A stretch of DNA of 64,000 nucleotides, from the NCBI RefSeq assembly GCF_031755915.1, contig NC_083387.1, positions 6,764,501 through 6,828,500 on the forward strand. Reading direction: 5' to 3'. The DNA comes from Ziziphus jujuba. Taxonomy: Eukaryota > Streptophyta > Magnoliopsida > Rosales > Rhamnaceae. A program made the position numbers and the translations under genes. The notes below the pieces were generated by a model, which searched no databases, was not told where the DNA came from, and was given only the letters and a program-made list of their open reading frames with translations. Below, piece by piece: positions 57,201 to 64,000 of this stretch (position 1 is the stretch's first letter; the number at the start of each line of letters is the position of its first letter).

Positions 57201-58498
57201 TAAATGATATAAAAGAAATATGGTTAACCATTTTTTTTTTTTTTTGTTGGTTTAAAAAGAGAATGTAATAAAATTATAATATTTACAAGAAAAAGAAAAA
57301 AACTGAAAAACAAAAAAAGAGAAACTGGAGGGGCAGTTCAATGCATAATGTTCCCGCAAACAAAGGTAAGTAAAGGACCTCTTTGTCCCCCTCCCCCAGA
57401 AGACTCGCTCCACTCTCCCAAATCTTTCTTCTCTTCTTTTCCTCCTTTCCATCGTATCCTTCTTTCTCAGTCTCTCTCTCTCTCTCTCTCTTTCTCTTTC
57501 TCTCAAAAAACTCCAAAAGATAAAGTATAAAGAAAACACAAAACCATTTTTATTTTATTTTACAAAACAAAGCAAAACAAAAAAGAAATTTCCATCCAGC
57601 TTTTTTGGGCCAATGTCCCCATTTCCCATGTTTCCTATTGCCATGCTTTAGCTGTGTTGGTGCGTGCCATGTCGCTCTTATCGCTTCTTTATTGTCTCAT
57701 CTATCAATTTATTTTTCTGATTTTCTGATTTATGAATTTTGTGTCTTTGAGAATAATATAATTTAAGAGAGAATGTATATGTAGCTTTATCTCTCTCTCT
57801 CTCTCTCTCTCACTGTAAAAATTCAACCTTTTTGCAGATATAAATTATAGATAATAATAATAATAATTGAAGGCTGCTAGAACCCGTCAGATCTGAAGTG
57901 CTTTACTACTATTAAACTGTCACGGGACGTAAGGTATCCGATGCTTTTATTTTATTTATTAAATAAAATAATAAATATGTATACCAAAGGACCCGTTTGG
58001 ATACTGTTTTTTTGATTGGTTGGAGCACAGCTTTCTCTTTTGGTTTTCACTTTTCTATTTAGCATAAAGACAAACCCAGACAATTTTCCTGTTTCATGAA
58101 ACATTTTTTCTTCATCGTCTTATTTCCAAACCATAAACATTCTTCTCACAGATAAAAAGAAAACACTCTCTCTGATTCTGTTTTCTTTTGTCCCTGAAAC
58201 AAAATCCCTGGGATTCAACGAAGAAAAGTTCAGATTTTAGAGTCCTCTAAACTATCATTTTTTTTTTCAATACTTGTTGCATTTTCCGATAAATCTTACT
58301 CGGAAACCAAGCGTAGATGTTTCCGATCCTTCGAATTTCTTCCAATTCCCAGAAAATTTTTGGAATTTTATGCAAAATTCTCGTGTATTCCCAGTATATA
58401 ATTCATTGGAAAACGATTTGATTGATTTTTTTTTCTTTTTTTGGATTGTATTATTCTGTGAGATTTTTTATGAATTTATCGGATTGAGAATTTTTGAA
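57201..58498 (+). promoter_or_regulatory. Promoter and 5' leader of the RING gene
   Basis: Contains two (CT)n/(GA)n tracts, 57471-57500 and 57791-57812, of the kind common in plant core promoters and leaders. A likely untranslated leader (58150-58498) is C/T-rich. A frame open from 58274 continues into the coding region, but its peptide (MLHFPINLTRKPS...) has leader composition and is not taken as protein. Confidence 0.4.
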
Positions 58499-59665
58499 AT
58501 GGAAGGTGGAGGAGGAAGACTCTCGAGTGATCGTCGAAGAGTGACTCTTCTCGATCAGATGTCAGCAGCTGCAGACAGCCGAGACCTAGCAGGATTAACA
58601 CTCGACGACGTTTTAGGCACTGAGAAACGGCCCGTTCCAGCTCCACCACCCGCTCCACCACGGTCTCAATCGGGTCGGACCCTTTTAGACATCATCCGAG
58701 ACGAAGAACCCAAATCCGGCACTTTCAAAGGCTTTAGCAACAGAGACAAGAAGGCTTGGAAATCTTTCAAAGATCGACTCCGACTCAAACGCGCCGGCAA
58801 CGCCTGGAATAGCTCTGCCCCTATCCCGGCCTCGGATATCCGTATCCTGAATCACCGTTCCCTGCTTTTGCGCCACAACTCGGTCAATTTCCACACGGCC
58901 TCGCTCCCAACCGTTTCGCGCCACAACATGGCCTACCCGAACGAAAACCCTGTCGATATCCCAGCCGTTGGCGATATGATGGCGCCGCCGAATAATGGCA
59001 GGCCTCAGATTTCTCGGCGCGGCTCCACTCGTTTCGGCGCGTTTTCTTCCGACAACAGCGACGACGACGTGCTGGCGGGTCAGAATACCACCAGGCCGCA
59101 AATATCTCGCCGGCATTCCGTACGCTTCGCGCTGAGTTCAGATGACAATGTGGGCGATCAGACCGATCCTCCGCAGCGCGAGGGCTCGCGCCGACTGTCC
59201 GCGGCTTTGGCAGATGAGAGGTCGCTGTCAGCGAGGGAAGCTGTAGCGGCGCAAGAGGCGGCTGAAGCTGAAGCTGCGGCCGCCGCAGCCGCGGCGGAGC
59301 AGGAGGCGGAGGACGAAGATGGTGAGTCAGCGCCGGAAGGAGGGGAAGGTGGACAGCCGGTGAGGATGTCACTAATGGACCTGTTGGAGGAGACAGATAG
59401 GCAGATGGGGTTGGTGGGGTCCAGATACATGATGGGTGATGAGGATGACTATGATGAAGAAGAAGAAGAAGACGAAGAAGATGAGGAAGAAGAGAGTAAT
59501 GGAGTTGAGCACAATTGCTGCGTGTGCATGGTGAGGCATAAAGGTGCGGCTTTTATCCCGTGCGGGCATACATTCTGTAGGCTGTGCTCGCGTGAGCTTT
59601 GGGTGAGCAGGGGCAATTGCCCTCTCTGCAATGGCTTCATCTTGGAGATTCTTGACATCTTCTAA
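58499..59665 (+). CDS. RING-type (C3HC4) zinc finger protein, putative E3 ligase
   Basis: Single exon, 388 aa, starting at MEGGGGRLSSDRRRV. I prefer this ATG to one 75 codons upstream because the upstream part is T-rich leader sequence. Residues 15-40 (VTLLDQMSAAADSRDLAG), a proline patch (PVPAPPPAPP) and RTLLDIIRDEE are followed by a region rich in SRR(G/H)S (possible phosphorylation or arginine-rich sites), an alanine run (about residues 258-268), an acidic run of Glu/Asp (about 319-334) and the C-terminal RING: CCVCMVRHKGAAFIPCGHTF, C-x2-C, then C-x2-C in NCPLCN. All eight metal ligands are present in C3HC4 order. Known: such plant RING proteins are usually E2-dependent ubiquitin ligases, and the arrangement with the RING at the extreme C-terminus is common. 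Substrates are unknown. Confidence 0.88.
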   Translation: MEGGGGRLSSDRRRVTLLDQMSAAADSRDLAGLTLDDVLGTEKRPVPAPPPAPPRSQSGRTLLDIIRDEEPKSGTFKGFSNRDKKAWKSFKDRLRLKRAGNAWNSSAPIPASDIRILNHRSLLLRHNSVNFHTASLPTVSRHNMAYPNENPVDIPAVGDMMAPPNNGRPQISRRGSTRFGAFSSDNSDDDVLAGQNTTRPQISRRHSVRFALSSDDNVGDQTDPPQREGSRRLSAALADERSLSAREAVAAQEAAEAEAAAAAAAAEQEAEDEDGESAPEGGEGGQPVRMSLMDLLEETDRQMGLVGSRYMMGDEDDYDEEEEEDEEDEEEESNGVEHNCCVCMVRHKGAAFIPCGHTFCRLCSRELWVSRGNCPLCNGFILEILDIF

Positions 59666-61119
59666 GAAACCAAGAGAAAAAAACTTTACCACAGCCAAAT
59701 CCATGATGGAAATCACTTATTTGGATTTTCAAACCATTTTTGGTCTTCTGGATTTTATGGGGTTGGAATCTGAGTTAGAACAAGTTTATATATGCATGAT
59801 CTGATCCCTCGAAATTTCGATTCAAATTGCATCTCAAAGTTTCAGGTATCACATACCAAGTCTCCCCTGTTATAATTTAGTGCTCGAGCTGCTATGAGTA
59901 TGGATTTGTATATATGCAATTTTTTTTTTTTTTTTTTAATTTTGTTGTTATGCATTACAAGATTGATCACATAAAAATGCCCTTTTGCCTGTGGAAATGT
60001 TGTCCTTTTCTGTGTCCTGTTAAAGATTGTTGAAAATGTAATTTTGCTGAAATATTAGAGCCAAGAGCTTTCCGTTAACAGAGATCTATTTATGATTTAT
60101 GTAGTATAGTGTGAATTGGAACGACATTAAAATAGGAAGCAGAAATAAAGCAATGAGTTTTTGGGACCAGGATATAACCGATCACAAATGACCGGACTTT
60201 AATTTTGTTATTTTTTCGTATAGAACCATTAGCAAGCTGAAAAAAGATGATTAAACTTTATTTTTGTTCCTTTCTCTCGTGAGAGAAATGACAAAGCAAT
60301 AAATGTTCAAATAGAAACCTCCAGTTTACAAGTTAAAATACAGATGGCAGGCAACAGCTTTTGGAATTTGACCAAATTGCTAGCGCAGTGCTTAATTTGA
60401 GTAGTAGGCTGCATTAAATTCAGCAAGATAAATTTGATGCAATAATTCCTTCAAAAAAAAAAAAAAAAAGTTTATAATAACAGAAGTTTCAACAACCGCA
60501 ACAACAACCAATTTCTCGCTTCTTTCATCTTCACCAAAATTTGATGCAAGGCAAAAGCTAACCTTGGCTTAACTTCGATTATCCCCATCTGAAGCTACTT
60601 TCTTCTTCGAGTTATTGAGAAGTATAAGAGAAAGTAGCAAAGGCTACAGAGAAAACGTTACCTTTCTCAAAAGCTTTTGACATTTCAAAGAATGTTCCTT
60701 CTCTTTCATCTGAGCCCACTTGCCGTTTTCCAAAGCTCCATTGGCAAGCAAGTTGAAGGGATAAAAAAAAAAAAAAAAAAAAAAAAAGAAGGGGAAAAAA
60801 AAAAAAAATGAAAGATCAACTATAAGCTAGTTGGTTCTCATATTTCCTGTTAAGGGAATTCATTTACATGCATCACTTTTGTTGTATATACTTTTGTCAC
60901 AACATTGAGAGAAGTTATAACAAACAGCAGCTACTCATCAATTCTGTCCTTTTCTTCTTTCTTTCCTTTTCTATCAAAAAAGAAGCTGAATATCATCATT
61001 TTAACACTAACAATATGCATCGATATACTGAAGTCCGAACAACTGAATTCTAGTGTAGTTAGTGTCCAAAAGTACTTCTTTATCCCACTGTGATCAATTA
61101 GAAGTCTCAGCACTTACCA
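59666..61119. other. 3' flanks of the RING and PAP15 genes
   Basis: Poly-T at 59921-59938 and poly-A tracts at 60452-60468 and 60762-60807. On the minus strand at about 60750-60650 a short frame reads NGALENGKWAQMKEKEHSLK and then a possible donor (AGAAAGGTAACG). It could be an exon relic; I could not place it in a family. Nothing else seen. Confidence 0.35.
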
Positions 61120-63936
61120 TCATCTCAACGTAGCTCTAAGAATTTCATCAAAAGTCTTTGTAATCAAACCATCAGAAAAAACCTTCTTCTGATGGTTTGG
61201 GCACAGATCAGGTTGCCTTACTATGTAAATTTGATCTCCCACTTTATTGTTAGTGTCCTGATTTCGGTACCATGTCCACCGAGCCCATGTCTCATTCTTC
61301 ACCTGTATGTTAATGCACACATCAATGCATGTCAGCTGGTCCAGACCTGAGCAGTATTTGTCGTACATACAATTTATGAAGTTGAAAAGGCTAACCAATA
61401 ACTTTGTAACGTGTGTGCATCAAAATTTCTACTCAGCATAGATATATCAATATATATATATATATATATTTATCCTTTTTGTAAGTTGTCTTATATAAGT
61501 ATTATACAAAAAAAAGGATTGGCACTCATTCCATGACTAAAAAATGAACAAATTCTTGAGGAACTACTAGCTGGGAAAGTACTTTTCATATCTACAATAT
61601 TCCATAGCACATCTTCACTTCACATTTCCTGTGGTCCTGAAAGACTAAAAATTTTGTGAAGTACCATACAAGATAAGATACACAACTAGATGAGGACGGA
61701 TAAGTAATATATGGACACACTGATATCATGCTTTCTAAGATTGACATCTTTAAACAAATTTGAATGTGTGTAACTACCTATATTTAACCACTAGGAAATA
61801 GGTGATTACATTCAGAACAAGGTAATTTGGCAATGCATGTTGCAGTAAAATGTAAGTCCGGACAAAAAGAAATATACCTCTAGGATCCCATGGCCAAAGC
61901 TGCTTTCTCGAAAGGCACTATAATCAGGTTGCCAGTCCCAACAGAACTTACCTGCTGCGGGGCCTGATGTAAAGTTTGTTGCACAAAAGCCACCTATGTA
62001 TGGATCAGGGGTAGTAGATGGCTCCGGGCAATTACCAGGTTCATCAGCATGTTCGATTGCCATCTTCTCTCGGTTGCCCCCATCTCCAATAGAGATATAT
62101 ACAGGACCACATGGATCTAATGTGTAATTGTAAACTCGATTTGTCCGCTCATAGGCATGAACCTGGTGATATTACAATTAGGTGATAATCAACATTTAAC
62201 TTTGCTTGATACTAAACAAATACTTTGAGTACAACCAAACAGAAAGTCAACCTTTATGTGGATGGTAAAATATTGATAAACATGACAGTGATCAGGAGCC
62301 AATGCTAACATTTGAGACAAAGATTCAAAGAAAACATCATGGCCACCAAATTTATAGTTATGTAAGAATCATTTACTTCATACACCTTTCTCATATGTGA
62401 CTATTGATCATGGTTTTAGTATTTCATTTCATAGGAGTATCTCTATAGAATTATCTTTTGTTTCTTAACTGTTCTAATTTTGGTGCCTAACAACATTCTT
62501 TTACTCTACTAAAGGAGCCCATAAGATATTGTCATTGTGATACATTTGGTCATTACTTACATGTCCATTGAACACTAAGTCAACACCATAGGAGTAGAGT
62601 AGTTCTTCCATGGCAACTCTCATACACTCTGCCTCTCTGTAATGGGCTTTATAGGAAGAGTACCAGGGTGGGTGCCAAGCAGCTACCAGCCATGGAGTCG
62701 TGGTTCTGTCCACTTTAGCCAAATCTTGCTCCAGCCACTTGTACTGCTCCGCTGTGAAGAAAAAAAAAGTAATGCTTTTCAAGAAACACAAAAGGGTACA
62801 AAATAATAAATGTAAAGGGGATCATACTACCTGATGTATTATAAGCAATGTAGGCCCCGAGCATAATAAAATGAATTCCCCCTGCATTAAAGGAGTAGTA
62901 GAATGTGGATGAAGATCCACTTTCTTTAGATGGGAATGCAAACCGAGAACTGTAAGCTACAAATGTCTGGTTTCCAACCTGTTCTTCTAATTCATGGTTC
63001 CCTTCTACCACCATTATTGGAACTTTAGAAACCAAACCCTGCATAAACCTTCAAAGAAATATCCAGCGAAAGATCTAAATATATAAGAAACACTTTTGCA
63101 GAAATCATTTTGAGCAATAGAAGAAAATAAATTAACTTGAGTAGTAATAAATATTATCTTTTACCTTCCCCAATAATCCCAACGAGGTTGATAGCTTTCA
63201 TGTATTGGAGTGTCGGGAAAAGAGCAAGAATAGCACTCAGAGCCTGTTCCATTAGTGAGGTACAGGTTTGCATAAGTAACATCCCCAACCAAAAGAACAA
63301 GATCAGGCTTATGATCAATCAAGTGACTGATAGTAGTAGTTGTGTTGTAAGTAAGGCCAAGATCTCCAACAACAGCTATTCCGCCTGGATAGCTCTTTGG
63401 ACCAGAGATTGGCATAGTCTTGAAAGAGTAGGTACTACTCATGGCAGGTATAGAGGGATCTCCACATCGATAGTAGTATAGTGTACTTGGTTTCAAGCCT
63501 ACAAGCAGACATAACAAGGAATCTCAAACTCAGTGTTTTCCATTATAAATTTGAGAGATAAACAGGTGATTTCATCATCGACTCCATGGCTACAAGATTG
63601 TTAAAAATTATAAATCCCTAACAACAATGACCCATTGCTACAAGATTGTTAAAAATTATGTTGTCATAAAGATACTCAATCAATTTATTCTTTCCAAACA
63701 AAAAAAAAAAAAAAAAAAAGAAGAAGAAGAAAAATATCTCAAACCTGTAAGGCGCACGTGATGGATGATACCAGAAGTATAGTTCTGGAGACCCTCGAAA
63801 GGATAAAGCTGATTGTAAACAAGAGAATAGCCTGTTGCTTCACGTGTTAATGGACGTCTCAGAGTCCCATAACGAACCACACTTAATACACTTTCCGGGT
63901 CTAATGGCTTTATGTTGAATCCAATTTGGGATTCCC
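61120..63936 (-). CDS. PAP15: Purple acid phosphatase 15-like, 5' end outside the window
   Basis: Exons on the minus strand: 63936-63745, 63498-63165, 63048-62831, 62751-62561, 62162-61878, 61302-61120; phases agree and about 467 residues are encoded. The N-terminus lies beyond 64000. Role: binuclear metallophosphatase; Arabidopsis PAP15 is a secreted phytase/phosphatase linked to ascorbate supply. All five metal-binding blocks are present: GDLGLTYNT (Asp), GDVTYANLY (Asp and Tyr), GNHELEE (Asn), WHPPWYSS (His) and GHVHAYER (His pair, split across the exon 4/5 border). SVVRYGT, YNQLYPFEGLQNYTSGIIHHV and GDGGNREKMA follow PAP15 closely, and several N-x-T sites suggest glycosylation. The C-terminal end (NHQKKVFSDGLITKTFDEIL) is longer than typical and differs from the usual end. 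Confidence 0.93.
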
Positions 63937-64000
63937 CTATAAATTCGAACATTATTAATTATTAATACAACTTATTTAACCAAAAGAACAATAAAAATAA
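63937..64000 (-). other. PAP15 intron running off the window edge
   Basis: Upstream of the acceptor TTTATAG at 63937-63943 the sequence is AT-rich intron. An apparent Met-start frame here (MFEFIG) is intron sequence, not the protein start. Confidence 0.6.

Noticed and set aside
57252..57539. 95-codon minus-strand frame with RERERERER
   Set aside because: Translation of a (CT)n microsatellite upstream of the RING gene.
58684..59430. Long minus-strand frames (143, 162 and 90 codons) opposite the RING gene
   Set aside because: They are shadows of the GC-rich RING coding sequence on the opposite strand. The + frame has the RING motif.
1..64000. CRISPR arrays, operons, ribosome binding sites, tRNA or rRNA genes
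   Set aside because: Introns and plant families show this is plant nuclear DNA. I saw no tRNA cloverleaf or rRNA segment. The only tRNA-related sequences are retroelement primer-binding sites.

Overview
The window looks like nuclear DNA of a woody or herbaceous eudicot. It is AT-rich, its genes carry spliced introns, and the conserved genes are plant families: a chloroplast P-type PPR protein close to Arabidopsis At5g48730, a PAP15-type purple acid phosphatase, a plant RING protein and a SERF/4F5 protein. I cannot name the species. The left two thirds are mostly transposons and duplicated gene remnants. The right third (about 49-64 kb) is ordinary gene space.

Layout. 1-9.75 kb: a Mutator-like element (MULE) with about 225-bp terminal inverted repeats, an inner pair of long inverted repeats and a decayed FAR1/FRS-type transposase. 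9.75-16 kb: AT-rich intergenic DNA with microsatellites, short tandem duplications, a possible small inverted-repeat element and a fragment of a glyoxalase-like gene. 16-22.5 kb: a debris copy and then an intact-looking ARID-domain gene (gene A), followed by a gutted PPR pseudogene. 22,544-33,550: a complete 11-kb MULE with a perfect 9-bp target duplication. It carries a MuDR transposase gene (+) and a convergent Ulp1-like protease gene (-), both broken by nonsense codons, and three clusters of a palindromic GGAGGAAA/TTTCCTCC motif around the two genes. 34,906-41,136: a Copia LTR retrotransposon (-) that has lost its reverse transcriptase core. About 41.4-45.4 kb: two head-to-head partial copies of an endogenous pararetrovirus (Caulimoviridae-like). 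45.7-52.1 kb: a second ARID gene (gene B) and the intact PPR gene, convergent. 53.1-54.1 kb: a SERF-like gene (-). 58.5-59.7 kb: a single-exon RING gene (+). 61.1 kb to the right edge: PAP15-like phosphatase (-), cut off by the window end.

History read from the sequence. An [ARID gene / PPR gene] pair was duplicated in tandem. The left copy kept its ARID gene but lost almost all PPR coding sequence. The right copy kept the PPR gene, while its ARID gene lost an exon and gained a fused tail through a local 313-bp duplication with a fold-back breakpoint. The 11-kb MULE, the Copia element and the viral fragments now lie between the two copies. Exon coordinates for the PPR, PAP15, ARID, SERF and Ulp1-like genes were set from splice-site consensus, reading-frame continuity and paralogue or family similarity. 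No transcript evidence was available.
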